A DNA stretch of 64,000 nt from the NCBI RefSeq assembly GCF_008001035.1, contig NZ_CP042856.1:682001-746000 (forward strand), in the 5' to 3' direction. Position numbers and translations under genes: made by a program. Source of the DNA: Salinibacterium sp. dk2585. GTDB taxonomy: Bacteria > Actinomycetota > Actinomycetes > Actinomycetales > Microbacteriaceae. The notes beneath the pieces were generated by a model. The model saw nothing but the letters and a program-made list of their open reading frames with translations, did no database searches and was not told the DNA's origin. Within the stretch, counting starts at the first letter, position 1. Each line of letters starts with the position of its first letter. This document shows, piece by piece, positions 46,866 to 55,902 of the stretch.

Positions 46866-47326
46866 GCATGAGCATCGAGAAGCGCATGGCTGAGCTCGGC
46901 CTCGAACTGCCCGCTGTCGCCAAGCCCGTCGCGGCCTACGTGCCCGCGGTCGTCACCGGCAACCACGTCTACACCTCCGGCCAGCTGCCCTTCGTCGACG
47001 GCGCACTCCCCGCGACCGGCAAGGTCGGAGACTCCGTGACCGCCGAGGAGGCCGCAGGGTATGCGCGGCAGTGCGCCCTCAATGCGCTCGCGGCCGCGGC
47101 ATCCGTCATCGGCTCGCTCGACCGCGTCACGCGCGTCGTCAAGGTCGTCGGATTCGTCGCATCGGATGCCTCGTTCACGGGCCAGCCCGCGGTCATCAAC
47201 GGCGCCAGCGAACTGCTCGGCGAGGTCTTCGGCGAGATCGGCCAGCACGCGCGCAGCGCGGTCGGCGTGGCGGTCCTGCCCCTCGACTCGCCCGTCGAGG
47301 TCGAGCTCGTCCTCGAGTTCGCCTAG
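46862..47326 (+). CDS. RidA-family protein
   Basis: Likely enamine/imine deaminase, 154 aa. The family shows as YTSGQLPFVDGALPATGKVG, CALNALAAAASVIGSLDRVTRVVKVVGFVAS and ASELLGEVFGEIGQHARSAVGVAVLP. The catalytic Arg of classical RidA falls at the ARSAVGVAVLP segment. ATG 46862 overlaps the DUF4177 stop; ATG 46868 is an alternative. Confidence 0.93.
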   Translation: MSMSIEKRMAELGLELPAVAKPVAAYVPAVVTGNHVYTSGQLPFVDGALPATGKVGDSVTAEEAAGYARQCALNALAAAASVIGSLDRVTRVVKVVGFVASDASFTGQPAVINGASELLGEVFGEIGQHARSAVGVAVLPLDSPVEVELVLEFA

Positions 47327-47350
47327 GCCGCGAGGCACGAGGGCCCAGCC

Positions 47351-47418
47351 GGGTTGAGTAGCGCGGTTCGCGCAATCGCTGGCGCGATCGCCAACGAGCG
47401 AACCGCGCTACTCAACCC
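47351..47418. terminator. Long palindrome between convergent RidA and acs genes
   Basis: Perfect 21-nt arms (47351-47371 and 47398-47418; core GGGTTGAGTAGCGCGG) around a 26-nt loop that itself folds (GCGATTGCGCG-like). No T-run. Probable bidirectional terminator; it shares the GGGTTGAG start with the repeat at 22679. Confidence 0.75.
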
Positions 47419-47427
47419 ACGGCAGTA

Positions 47428-49422
47428 CTACTTCTTCGTAGCGCCGCTCAGCCGGTCGCTGATCGCCTGCATGACGTGCGTGTCGGCGAGTGTTGTCGTG
47501 TCGCCCACCTGACGACCTTCGGCCACGTCGCGCAGCAGCCGCCGCATGATCTTGCCGGAGCGGGTCTTTGGCAGCTCTGTGACGACGAAGATCTCCCGAG
47601 GGCGGGCGATCGCCCCGATCTGCTCGGCGACGTGGGCTCGAAGGATCGCGCTCGCCTCATCGGCGGTCTGGGCATCCTCCTGGTCTGAGCGCAGGATCAC
47701 GAACGCCACGATCGCCTGACCGGTCGTCTCGTCGGACGCGCCGACGACCGCGGACTCCGCGACGATCGGATGTGACACGAGGGCCGACTCAATCTCCGCC
47801 GTCGAGAGCCGGTGGCCCGAGACATTCATGACATCGTCGACGCGGCCGAGCAGCCAGATGTCGCCGTCCTCGTCGAGGCGGGCGCCGTCGCCGGCGAAGT
47901 ACATGCGGCGGTTCTCGGCACCCGGCACGTCGAACTTCTCCCAGTAGGTCTCGATGAAGCGCTCGGGATCACCCCAGATGCCGCGGAGCATCGACGGCCA
48001 CGGCTTGGTCACGACGAGGAGCCCGCCGTTGCCGTTGCCGACGTGCTTACCCGCGTCGTTGAGTACGTCGACGCTGATGCCGGGCATGGGCACCTGCGCC
48101 GAGCCGGGCTTGGCCTCCGTGATGCCGGGGAGGGCGGAGATCATGATCGCGCCCGTCTCGGTCTGCCACCACGTGTCGACGATGGGGGCGCTGCCGCCGC
48201 CGATGACGTCTCGATACCAGATCCAGGCCTCGGGGTTGATCGGTTCGCCGACGGAACCGAGCAGGCGGATGCTCGAGAGGTCGTGCTTGTCGGGCACGCG
48301 CCGCCCGATCTTCATGAAGGAGCGGATGGCCGTGGGTGCCGTGTAGAAGATGCTCACCTTGTACTTCTCGATGAGCTCCCACCAGCGGCCCGGGTGCGGG
48401 GTGTCAGGCGTGCCCTCGTAGAGCACCTGCGTGGCGCCGTTGGCGAGTGGCCCGTAGACGACGTAGCTGTGGCCCGTGACCCAGCCGATGTCTGCCGTGC
48501 ACCAGTAGACATCCGTCTCGGGCTTGAAATCGAAGACGTACTTGTGGGTGAAAGCGGCCTGCGTCAGGTAGCCGCCGCTCGTGTGCAGGATGCCTTTGGG
48601 CTTCCCCGTCGTTCCTGAGGTGTAGAGGATGTAGAGCGGATGCTCGGCATCGAAGGCCTCTGGCGTGTGCTCCAGCGCGGCCTTCTCGATCTGTTCATGC
48701 CACCAGAGGTCGCGGCCGTCGTTCCATTCGATTTCGTTCTCGCCGCGGCGCACCACGAGCACGTGCTTGACCGAATGTGTGCCCTCCTTGGCGAGCGCCT
48801 CGTCGACGGTCGGCTTGAGGGGCGAGACGCGCCCCTTGCGCCAGCCGCCATCGGCCGTGATGACGAGCTTGGCGTCGGCGTCGTCGACGCGGGAACGGAT
48901 GCTGTCAGCACTGAATCCGCCGAAGATGACGGAGTGCACGGCGCCGATCCGGGCGACCGCGAGCATCGAGACGACCGCCTCGGGGATCATCGGCATGTAG
49001 ATCGCGACCCGGTCACCCGAGCGGATGCCCAGCTCGGTGAGCATGTTCGCCGCCTTCTTGACCTCCGCGGTCAGCTCCGCGTAGGTGATCGTGCGGCTGT
49101 CGCCCGGCTCGCCCTCCCAGTGGAACGCGACGCGCTCGCCGAGCCCCGCCTCGACGTGGCGGTCGAGGCAGTTGTAGGCGACGTTCAGGCGGCCATCGGC
49201 GAACCAGCGGGCGAAGGGCGCGTTGTCCCAGTCGAGCGTGCGCGTGAAGTCCTTCTCCCAGTGCAGCATGGTGCGTGCCTGCTCGGCCCAGAAGGCCTCG
49301 GGATCTTCCCGGCCGGCGTCGTAGAGCGAGGGGGAGGCGACGGATGCAGCGGCAAATTCCTCGCTCGGAGGGAAGCGCCTGGTCTCGTGCTGCAGGTTGT
49401 CGATGTAGTCGCTGATGGTCAT
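47428..49422 (-). CDS. acs: Acetyl-CoA synthetase
   Basis: Activates acetate to acetyl-CoA, 664 aa. Adenylation core ILYTSGTTGKPKGILHTSGGY; hinge and C-terminal Lys acetylation motif in PKTRSGKIMRRLLRD. ATG 49422 (MTISDYIDNLQHETRRFPP) gives the standard length. It complements pta-ackA for acetate use. Divergent from a 6C RNA. Confidence 0.96.
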   Translation of the reverse strand: MTISDYIDNLQHETRRFPPSEEFAAASVASPSLYDAGREDPEAFWAEQARTMLHWEKDFTRTLDWDNAPFARWFADGRLNVAYNCLDRHVEAGLGERVAFHWEGEPGDSRTITYAELTAEVKKAANMLTELGIRSGDRVAIYMPMIPEAVVSMLAVARIGAVHSVIFGGFSADSIRSRVDDADAKLVITADGGWRKGRVSPLKPTVDEALAKEGTHSVKHVLVVRRGENEIEWNDGRDLWWHEQIEKAALEHTPEAFDAEHPLYILYTSGTTGKPKGILHTSGGYLTQAAFTHKYVFDFKPETDVYWCTADIGWVTGHSYVVYGPLANGATQVLYEGTPDTPHPGRWWELIEKYKVSIFYTAPTAIRSFMKIGRRVPDKHDLSSIRLLGSVGEPINPEAWIWYRDVIGGGSAPIVDTWWQTETGAIMISALPGITEAKPGSAQVPMPGISVDVLNDAGKHVGNGNGGLLVVTKPWPSMLRGIWGDPERFIETYWEKFDVPGAENRRMYFAGDGARLDEDGDIWLLGRVDDVMNVSGHRLSTAEIESALVSHPIVAESAVVGASDETTGQAIVAFVILRSDQEDAQTADEASAILRAHVAEQIGAIARPREIFVVTELPKTRSGKIMRRLLRDVAEGRQVGDTTTLADTHVMQAISDRLSGATKK

Positions 49423-49546
49423 TCTCGGCGCTCCTTTGCGTAAGACAGACAGGCAGTTAGCGGAGTGATTCTCGCATGCCGCTTTGAGACTAACCCGCAA
49501 TGAAAGTTCCTGTTGTGTTCCCCTGGCTCTGGGGTACACTGGGAGC

Positions 49547-49650
49547 ACCGGATGTGAATTCGGCTTGCGGCGCATTCTAGTGATTCCCCCCAATCACGCG
49601 TCGCTGTGGCGGCGCCAGTTCCCCCCAACAGGCGCCGCCCCTCTCTTTTT
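49547..49650 (+). ncRNA. 6C RNA
   Basis: Small RNA of the actinobacterial 6C class. Two stem-loops each carry a CCCCCC loop: GTGATT-CCCCCC-AATCAC (49580-49597), and GGCGGCGCC (49608-49616) pairing with GGCGCCGCC (49631-49639) with inner GTT-CCCCCC-AAC. A T-run (49645-49650) ends it as an intrinsic terminator. Promoter: TTGTGT (49513-49518), 16 nt, TACACT (49535-49540). The 5' end at about 49547 is inferred. Known 6C RNAs act as trans-acting regulators in actinobacteria. Confidence 0.9.
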
Positions 49651-50016
49651 AACGCGGCAGTTCCCGTTGCTCGGGCATGGCGCCCGCGCCTGCCTGTTGT
49701 GGGTGCGGCGGCTGGGCCTGTCATTTGAGTCGATATCTCGCGTGTCGTGACGGACGCTCAGAATGGGGTACGGGCGTGCCCCCCATTCGCGGGACGAGTG
49801 CGAGCGGCATCCCCGCCGTTCTTGGGGACCCAGCGCGGCGCTGTACCCCGAGACGTTCGCCCCTCGAATGGGCCGTGCGCGGATCGGGGGACGACCACCT
49901 TTTTCGCGCCCACCGACGGGTCGCGAGTTCCCCTCACAGCTGCATCCGTTTCGAGGCTCCCACAGTCCACTGCGCCCGCCGGTTCTCTCATGCTCATCGC
50001 CCCTTAAGGTCTCGCC
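49651..50016. other. Intergenic region upstream of tadA without recognised genes
   Basis: Contains a hairpin GAATGGGG/CCCCATTC (49761-49768 with 49781-49788) and the tadA -10 box TAAGGT (50005-50010). Open frames present on both strands look random and lack promoter or SD signals. I see nothing else. Confidence 0.5.
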
Positions 50017-51045
50017 ATGACGATGCCCAGCGCGCTTGCCACCGCCCGTTTCGTTCCCGTTCGGGAGGGGGAGGAGCCTCCCGAGGTGGCAGCACGGCGC
50101 ACTACGCCGCGGCTCAGCCCCGCGCAGCTCGACTCCTTCGGACCCCTCGCTCGTTTCGTCACCGATGACGAGGTGACCGACGTCTTCGTCAACGGATACC
50201 GCGACGTTTGGATCGACCGGGGAGCGGGGGCGAGCCATGCCGGGCCGGTCGGCATGAGTGAGCCCGAGCTGCGTGCCCTCGCGGTGGCCCTCATCTCGCA
50301 GGGAGGCCGTCATATCGATGAAGCGAGTCCCTGCGTCGACGTGCGCCTCGGTGGTGGCATCCGGGTGCATGCCGTGCTGCCACCGATCTCGACGGGCGGC
50401 TGCCTGCTCTCGATCCGCATCCCGCGACGGGGCCATGTCAGCCTCGCGGGGCTCGAATCGAGAGGATTCTTCTCGGCCGTGCCGCTCGCCCGGGTGCGGG
50501 ATCTCGTCACGGAGCGGGCCAACATCCTGCTGACGGGAGCGGGTGGGAGTGGCAAGACGACCCTCCTCGCGGCCCTCCTCGGGGCAGCGGATGCCGGCGA
50601 CCGCATCATCGCGATCGAGGACGTTGCCGAGCTGCAGGTCGAGCATCCGCACTTCGTCTCGCTCGAGGCGCGGCAGGCGAACCTTGAGGGCGCAGGCGAG
50701 GTCGGCCTGACTCGCCTGCTGAGGGAAGCGCTCCGGATGCGCCCCGACAGGCTCGTGCTTGGAGAGTGCCGCGGTGCCGAGGTGCGCGAACTGCTCGCAG
50801 CCCTGAACACGGGGCATGACGGTGGGGCGGGCACACTCCACGCGAACTCGCTCTCGGATGTTCCCGCCCGCCTCGAGGCGCTCGGCGCGCTCGCCGGCAT
50901 GGGGCCGGATGCGGTGGCGCGGCAGGCGGTGAGCGCCATCGGCAGCGTGCTCCACCTCGTGCGTGACGCCAAGGGACGCAGGCTCGAGAGCATCGGCAGG
51001 CTCGCGCTCGACGAGCGTGACCGTCTCGCGGTGGTCGAGGGATGA
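50017..51045 (+). CDS. Tad pilus / type II secretion ATPase (TadA/CpaF-like)
   Basis: Hexameric motor for pilus assembly, 342 aa. Walker A LLTGAGGSGKTTLLAAL (about residues 172-182), Asp box IIAIEDVAELQVEHPHFVSLEARQ, Walker B DRLVLGECRGAE and His box HDGGAGTLHANS. Shorter N-terminal domain than Caulobacter CpaF, as usual in actinobacteria. TAAGGT lies 6 nt before ATG 50017 (leaderless). First gene of the tad operon; it overlaps the next gene by 4 nt. Confidence 0.94.
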   Translation: MTMPSALATARFVPVREGEEPPEVAARRTTPRLSPAQLDSFGPLARFVTDDEVTDVFVNGYRDVWIDRGAGASHAGPVGMSEPELRALAVALISQGGRHIDEASPCVDVRLGGGIRVHAVLPPISTGGCLLSIRIPRRGHVSLAGLESRGFFSAVPLARVRDLVTERANILLTGAGGSGKTTLLAALLGAADAGDRIIAIEDVAELQVEHPHFVSLEARQANLEGAGEVGLTRLLREALRMRPDRLVLGECRGAEVRELLAALNTGHDGGAGTLHANSLSDVPARLEALGALAGMGPDAVARQAVSAIGSVLHLVRDAKGRRLESIGRLALDERDRLAVVEG

Positions 51046-52001
51046 GCGTGGCGGAACGGGACACCGAAGATGTCGCGGCCCTCGCTCGACGCCTCGCCGT
51101 CCTGCTGGCGGCCGGCACGGCGCCCGCCTCGGCGTGGATCCACGTCGCCGCCACCGCCGGATCGCCCGCGCGGGTCCAGCGCGTGGCGGCATCCGTCGCC
51201 GAGGGCCTCACGGTTCCCGACGCGATCCTCGCGAGCGTGCGCGCCGTCGAGAGGGAGCCGCCGGCGCGGCAACGCGGAGCCTCTCGCCACACGGATGCCG
51301 CGTGGCTCGCGATCGCCGCAGCGTGGCAGGTCGCGTCCGACGCGGGTGCCCCGCTCGCCGGCACGCTCGAGTCAGTCGCGGATGCACTGCGCGACGTCGA
51401 GCAGACGGAGCGCGAGGTCGCTACCGCACTCGCGGGGCCCGCGTCGACCTCGAAGCTCGTCATGGTGCTCCCCGGCATCGGGCTGCTCTTCGGCGCTGCG
51501 CTGGGGTTCGATACGCTCACCGTGCTCGCGACGACCCCGGCCGGGTGGGCGTGCATCGTGCTCGGCTCCGCGCTCCTCCTGGCAGGTCGTGCCTGGACCC
51601 GTCGCCTGCTCGGGGCGGCAGGACGGCGCAGCACGACACCCGGTCTCGAGCTCGACCTGCTCGCGATCGCGGTCGGTGGCGGGGCATCCGTCGAGCGTGC
51701 CCGCGAGGCGGTCCGGGGCGCGCTCGAACGATGCCAACTGCCCGTGGGTGAGCTCGCGCTCGCTGAGGAGACGCTCGACCTCAGCCAGCGTGCCGGCGTG
51801 CCCGCAGCGGGCCTCCTCAGGGCCGAGGCGTCGCAGCAGCGATCCAGGGCGCGCGGGGATGGTGCGCGGGCGGCCGCGAAGCTTGGGGTCACGCTCATGC
51901 TCCCGCTCGGCGCCTGCATCCTCCCCGCCTTTGTCGCGGTGGGGGTCGTGCCGCTCATGATCGCGGTCATCTCGTCGAGCCTCGGCACGCTGCCGACGTG
52001 A
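51042..52001 (+). CDS. Type II secretion F-family protein (TadB/TadC-like)
   Basis: Membrane platform of the pilus, 319 aa. Hydrophobic helices near residues 140-155 and 165-185, and a C-terminal one near 285-310 (LMLPLGACILPAFVAVGVVPLMIAV). The F-domain helices carry paired amphipathic segments (WLAIAAAWQVASDAGAPLAGTLESVADALRDVEQTEREV). Only one F protein is present; TadB and TadC are usually separate genes. It overlaps tadA by 4 nt. Confidence 0.88.
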   Translation: MSVAERDTEDVAALARRLAVLLAAGTAPASAWIHVAATAGSPARVQRVAASVAEGLTVPDAILASVRAVEREPPARQRGASRHTDAAWLAIAAAWQVASDAGAPLAGTLESVADALRDVEQTEREVATALAGPASTSKLVMVLPGIGLLFGAALGFDTLTVLATTPAGWACIVLGSALLLAGRAWTRRLLGAAGRRSTTPGLELDLLAIAVGGGASVERAREAVRGALERCQLPVGELALAEETLDLSQRAGVPAAGLLRAEASQQRSRARGDGARAAAKLGVTLMLPLGACILPAFVAVGVVPLMIAVISSSLGTLPT

Positions 52002-52114
52002 CCGTCACGCCCACTCACAGGGCTCGGCATCCGTGTTCTCCACCGTTCCCGTCGGGAGGGCAACGACGTCGCGGCAGACACCGAACTCTGGAATCCCATA
52101 TAGAAAGGACACCC

Positions 52115-52348
52115 ATGCACGACACGATCACTTCCTTCCGACCGGGCCCGCTGCGCCGGGCCCGTGTGCGGCTCGCCCGCATCGGCACCGCCCTTCGACG
52201 GGAGCGAGGTGCAGCGACGGCGGAGTACGCGATCGTCATCATGGCGGCCGTCGGTTTCGCGGGGCTGCTCGTCGTCATCATGCGCAGCGAAGCGGTGCGC
52301 ACGATCCTGACGGACCTCGTGCAGAGCGCGCTCACGTCCGGCGGATGA
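52115..52348 (+). CDS. Flp-pilin-like DUF4244 protein
   Basis: Small predicted pilin, 77 aa. Short basic leader, then GAATAEYAIVIMAAVGFAGLLVVIM: a class III signal with Glu at the +5 position of the hydrophobic stretch, as in Flp pilins. ATG 52115 follows SD AAAGGA (52104-52109). Overlaps the TadE-like gene (GATGA). Confidence 0.87.
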   Translation: MHDTITSFRPGPLRRARVRLARIGTALRRERGAATAEYAIVIMAAVGFAGLLVVIMRSEAVRTILTDLVQSALTSGG

Positions 52349-52677
52349 CACGTTCAGGCGAGAGGGGCAGCGTCACGGCGGAACTCGTCGTGGCGTTGCC
52401 CGCCGTCGCCCTCGTGCTGGCGCTCTGCCTGGCAGGAATGAACCTCGGCATGGCGGCGATGGCGGTGCAAGATGCCGCGGCCGCCGCGGCGCGGTCACTC
52501 GCGCGCGGCGAAGCCGAGCCCGCCGCCGCCGCACGGGTCGCCGCTGCGGCCCCCGGCTCCGCGATCACCAGCATCAGTCGCGGCGAGCTCGTGTGCGTCA
52601 CGGTGACGCGACACGGATTCCCGGCGCTCCCGATGTCGGTCAGTGGCACCGCGTGCTCCCTGGCGGGTGGCGCGTGA
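52345..52677 (+). CDS. TadE-like pseudopilin
   Basis: A 110-aa protein with the TadE N-terminus: GSVTAELVVALPAVALVLALCLAGMNL, one membrane helix, then a soluble Ala-rich domain with two cysteines (LVCVTV, TACSLAG). It overlaps the pilin and the next gene by 4 nt each. Confidence 0.87.
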   Translation: MTRSGERGSVTAELVVALPAVALVLALCLAGMNLGMAAMAVQDAAAAAARSLARGEAEPAAAARVAAAAPGSAITSISRGELVCVTVTRHGFPALPMSVSGTACSLAGGA

Positions 52678-53024
52678 GAGTCCTGGCTGCGGAGAACGGC
52701 GCCGGCTCCGTCCTGGTCGTCGCCCTCGTGGCCACGCTCATGGCGACCGCGCTCCTCGTCGCGCCCCTCATGGCCGCCCACATCGACAGCGCGAAGGCGG
52801 CGACTGCAGCGGATGCCGCGGCGCTCGCCGCCGCCGATACGGCCGTCGGCATCGTGCCAGGTGCCCCCTGCGCCAACGCTGCCCGCACGGCCGAGGCGAA
52901 TGGCGCGAGCCTGACCGGATGCCGGGTGGATGGACTCGTCGTGACAGTTGCCGTGAGCCGAGCATCCGGACCGTTCGCGGCGACCGCCATGGCGACCGCC
53001 GGGCCTCCCGGAACGACCCCCTGA
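52674..53024 (+). CDS. Rv3654c/TadE-G-like helicase-associated secretion protein
   Basis: A 116-aa membrane-anchored protein starting at GTG 52674 (VRVLAAENGAGSVLVVALVATLMATALL). N-terminal helix then an Ala-rich soluble part with AADAAALAAADTAVG, the TadE/TadG-like signature of the Rv3654c family of tad loci. Contains two Cys (PCANAAR, GCRVDG). It is the last tad gene. The family name helicase/secretion neighbourhood TadE-like protein is common for it; function is pilus assembly by context. Confidence 0.82.
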   Translation: MRVLAAENGAGSVLVVALVATLMATALLVAPLMAAHIDSAKAATAADAAALAAADTAVGIVPGAPCANAARTAEANGASLTGCRVDGLVVTVAVSRASGPFAATAMATAGPPGTTP

Positions 53025-53139
53025 CCGTGAGCACAGGGAATCTCTGTGTATGGTGTCGGTTGTCGGCCCACGAACGCGGCCGGGGACTGGTGCGCAGCGA
53101 GAGGCTGCCCGGTCAATGCGAAACCCCACAAGGAGTCCG

Positions 53140-55902
53140 GTGTCCGGAACCAAGAAGCTTGTCATCGTCGAGTCACCGGCGAAGGCGAAGACGATCGCCC
53201 AGTACCTCGGCGACGGTTATGAGGTGCAGGCCTCAGTCGGGCACATCCGTGACCTCATCGAGCCGCGCAACCTGCCGGCCGACAAGAAGAAGGGCTTCCT
53301 CGGCAAGTTTTCGATCGACGTCGAGAACGACTTCCTTCCCTACTACGTCGTCTCCGACCAGAAGAAGAAGACCGTCGCCGACCTCAAGCGCGCCCTCAAG
53401 GACGCCGACGAGCTCTACCTCGCCACTGATGAGGACCGCGAGGGAGAGGCCATCGCGTGGCACCTGCTCGAGGTGCTGAAGCCCAAGGTGCCCGTCAAGC
53501 GCATGGTGTTCCACGAGATCACGAAGGAGGCGATCCAGCGGGCGCAGGAGAACCCTCGCGACCTCGACACGGCCCTCGTCGACGCGCAGGAGACCCGTCG
53601 CATCCTCGACCGTCTCTACGGCTACGAGATCTCGCCCGTGCTGTGGCGCAAGGTCGGCCCCGGCCTCTCCGCCGGTCGCGTGCAGTCCGCCGCCACGCGC
53701 CTCGTGGTTGACCGCGAGCGCGAGCGCCTCGCGTTCGTCGCCGCCAGCTACTGGGATCTCACGGCGCTCCTCGCGCCGCAGGGTGATGGGCAGAACTTCG
53801 ATTCGCGCCTCGTGCGCATCAATGGCGAACGCATCGCGACGGGACGCGACTTCGACGACAAGGGCAACCTGAAGTCGGGCGTGCGCACCCTCGACGAGGC
53901 GTCCGCCAAGACGCTCGCGGATGCGCTGCGGAGCTCCGAAGCATCCGTCGTGGTCAAGTCCGTCGAGTCGAAGCCCTACACGCGGCGGCCCGCCGCACCG
54001 TTCAGCACGTCGACGCTCCAACAGGAGGCGGCGCGCAAGCTGCGCTTCTCGGCCCGCCAGACCATGAGCGTGGCGCAGTCGCTCTATGAGAACGGCTACA
54101 TCACCTACATGCGCACCGACTCGCTCAACCTGTCGCAGCAGGCGGTCGCGGCCGCCCGTGCGCAGGCGAAGGCGCTCTACGGTGCCGACACTGTGCCCGA
54201 GAAGCCGCGCGCCTATGCAAGCAAGAGCAAGAACGCGCAGGAGGCGCACGAGGCGATCCGTCCCTCTGGTGACACCTTCCGCACTCCCTCGGAGCTCGAG
54301 GGCACGCTGCGCGGGAACGAGTGGAAGCTCTACGACCTCATCTGGAAGCGCACGGTCGCTTCGCAGATGGCGGACGCGAAGGGTGTGACGGCATCCGTCG
54401 CCATCGCCGCGACCGTCGCGGACGGGACCGTCGCGGAGTTCAGCGCATCGGGTACGGTCATCACCTTCCGCGGCTTCCTGCAGGCCTATGAGGAGAGTCG
54501 CGACGAGGACCGCAACGACACGGCCGAGGCCAAGGAGGCGAAGCTCCCGCCGCTCGAGGAGGGGCAGGCACTGACGGTCGTCGAGACCGAGCCGAAGGGC
54601 CACGAGACGAGCCCGCCGCCGCGCTACACGGAGGCGAGCCTCGTCAAGACGCTCGAGGAACTCGGCATCGGGCGACCCTCGACCTACGCGGCCATCATCT
54701 CGACCATCGTCGACCGCGGGTATGTGACCCCGCGCGGCACGGCGCTCGTGCCGAGCTGGATCGCCTTCTCGGTCGTTCGCCTGCTGGAGCAGTACTTCGG
54801 CGACCTCGTCGAGTACGACTTCACGGCAGCGATGGAAAACGACCTCGACCGCATCGCCGGCGGCGACGAAGATCGCGTTGAGTGGCTCAAGGGCTTCTAC
54901 TTCGGCAGCGAGGGCCACCGCGGCCTGCGCACCGTGATCGACAACCTGGGCGAGATTGACGCGCGGGAGATCAACTCGATCGAGATCGCCGACGGCATCA
55001 CGCTGCGAATCGGCAAGTACGGCCCCTACCTCGAGGTTCCCGGCGACGACCCGGAGACCCCGCGGCGCGTCAATCTCCCGCAGGACCTCGCTCCCGACGA
55101 GCTGACGGCTGCGAAGGCGCAGGAACTCATCGACGCTCCTGTGGTTGGCGACCGCATCATCGGCGTCAACCCGGAGAACGGCAAGAACATCGTCGCGAAG
55201 GATGGCCGCTTCGGCCCCTACGTGACGGAACTCGACCCAGAGCCCGAGGAAGAGCTCGTCGTCGACTCCGCGACAGGCGAGGTGGCGGATGCCCCCGCCA
55301 AGAAGGCGCCCGCCAAGAAGAAGGCGGCGGCACCCAAGCCGCGCACGGCATCCCTCTTCAAGTCGATGGACCTCGCGACGATCGACCTCGACACGGCGCT
55401 TCGCCTGCTCGACCTGCCCCGCGTCGTGGGTGCCGACCCCGAGTCGGGCGAGGAGATCACGGCCCAGAACGGTCGCTACGGCCCCTACCTCAAGAAGGGC
55501 ACCGACACCCGCACGCTGCCGAGCGAGGACCAGATCTTCGAGATCGACCTTGCCGGCGCGGTCGAGCTGTTTGCGCAGCCCAAGTACGGCGCGCGCAAGG
55601 CATCGAGCGCCCTCAAGGAGTTCGACGCAGACCCCGAGAGCGGCAAGCCGATCAAGGTCAAGGACGGCCGCTTCGGCCCCTACGTCACCGACGGCGTGAC
55701 CAACGCCACCATCCCCCGGGGTGAGACGGTCGAGGAGATCGACTTCGAGCGCGCGGTGCAGCTGTTGGCCGACAAGCGGGCCAAGGGGCCGGCGAAGAAG
55801 CCCGCCAAGAAGGCGCCAGCGAAGAAGGCACCTGCAAAGAAAGCTACGACGGCGAAGAAGCCTGCGGCGAAGAAGCCTGCCCCCAAGAAGAAGGCAGAGT
55901 AG
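53140..55902 (+). CDS. topA: DNA topoisomerase I
   Basis: Relaxes negative supercoils, 920 aa. N-terminal Toprim VIVESPAKAKTIAQYLGDGYEV, active-site Tyr323 in YITYMRTDSLNLS. No zinc fingers; instead the C-terminus carries four GRFGPYV-type repeats (topo C-terminal domains) and a lysine/alanine tail (KAPAKK repeats) seen in actinobacterial TopA. GTG 53140 follows SD AAGGAG (53130-53135). It overlaps tmk by 1 nt. Confidence 0.96.
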   Translation: MSGTKKLVIVESPAKAKTIAQYLGDGYEVQASVGHIRDLIEPRNLPADKKKGFLGKFSIDVENDFLPYYVVSDQKKKTVADLKRALKDADELYLATDEDREGEAIAWHLLEVLKPKVPVKRMVFHEITKEAIQRAQENPRDLDTALVDAQETRRILDRLYGYEISPVLWRKVGPGLSAGRVQSAATRLVVDRERERLAFVAASYWDLTALLAPQGDGQNFDSRLVRINGERIATGRDFDDKGNLKSGVRTLDEASAKTLADALRSSEASVVVKSVESKPYTRRPAAPFSTSTLQQEAARKLRFSARQTMSVAQSLYENGYITYMRTDSLNLSQQAVAAARAQAKALYGADTVPEKPRAYASKSKNAQEAHEAIRPSGDTFRTPSELEGTLRGNEWKLYDLIWKRTVASQMADAKGVTASVAIAATVADGTVAEFSASGTVITFRGFLQAYEESRDEDRNDTAEAKEAKLPPLEEGQALTVVETEPKGHETSPPPRYTEASLVKTLEELGIGRPSTYAAIISTIVDRGYVTPRGTALVPSWIAFSVVRLLEQYFGDLVEYDFTAAMENDLDRIAGGDEDRVEWLKGFYFGSEGHRGLRTVIDNLGEIDAREINSIEIADGITLRIGKYGPYLEVPGDDPETPRRVNLPQDLAPDELTAAKAQELIDAPVVGDRIIGVNPENGKNIVAKDGRFGPYVTELDPEPEEELVVDSATGEVADAPAKKAPAKKKAAAPKPRTASLFKSMDLATIDLDTALRLLDLPRVVGADPESGEEITAQNGRYGPYLKKGTDTRTLPSEDQIFEIDLAGAVELFAQPKYGARKASSALKEFDADPESGKPIKVKDGRFGPYVTDGVTNATIPRGETVEEIDFERAVQLLADKRAKGPAKKPAKKAPAKKAPAKKATTAKKPAAKKPAPKKKAE

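Noticed and set aside
49758-49997. 79-codon minus-strand frame between 6C RNA and tadA
   Set aside because: No SD, no TANNNT box and no domain; Arg/Gly/Pro composition fits random high-GC sequence.
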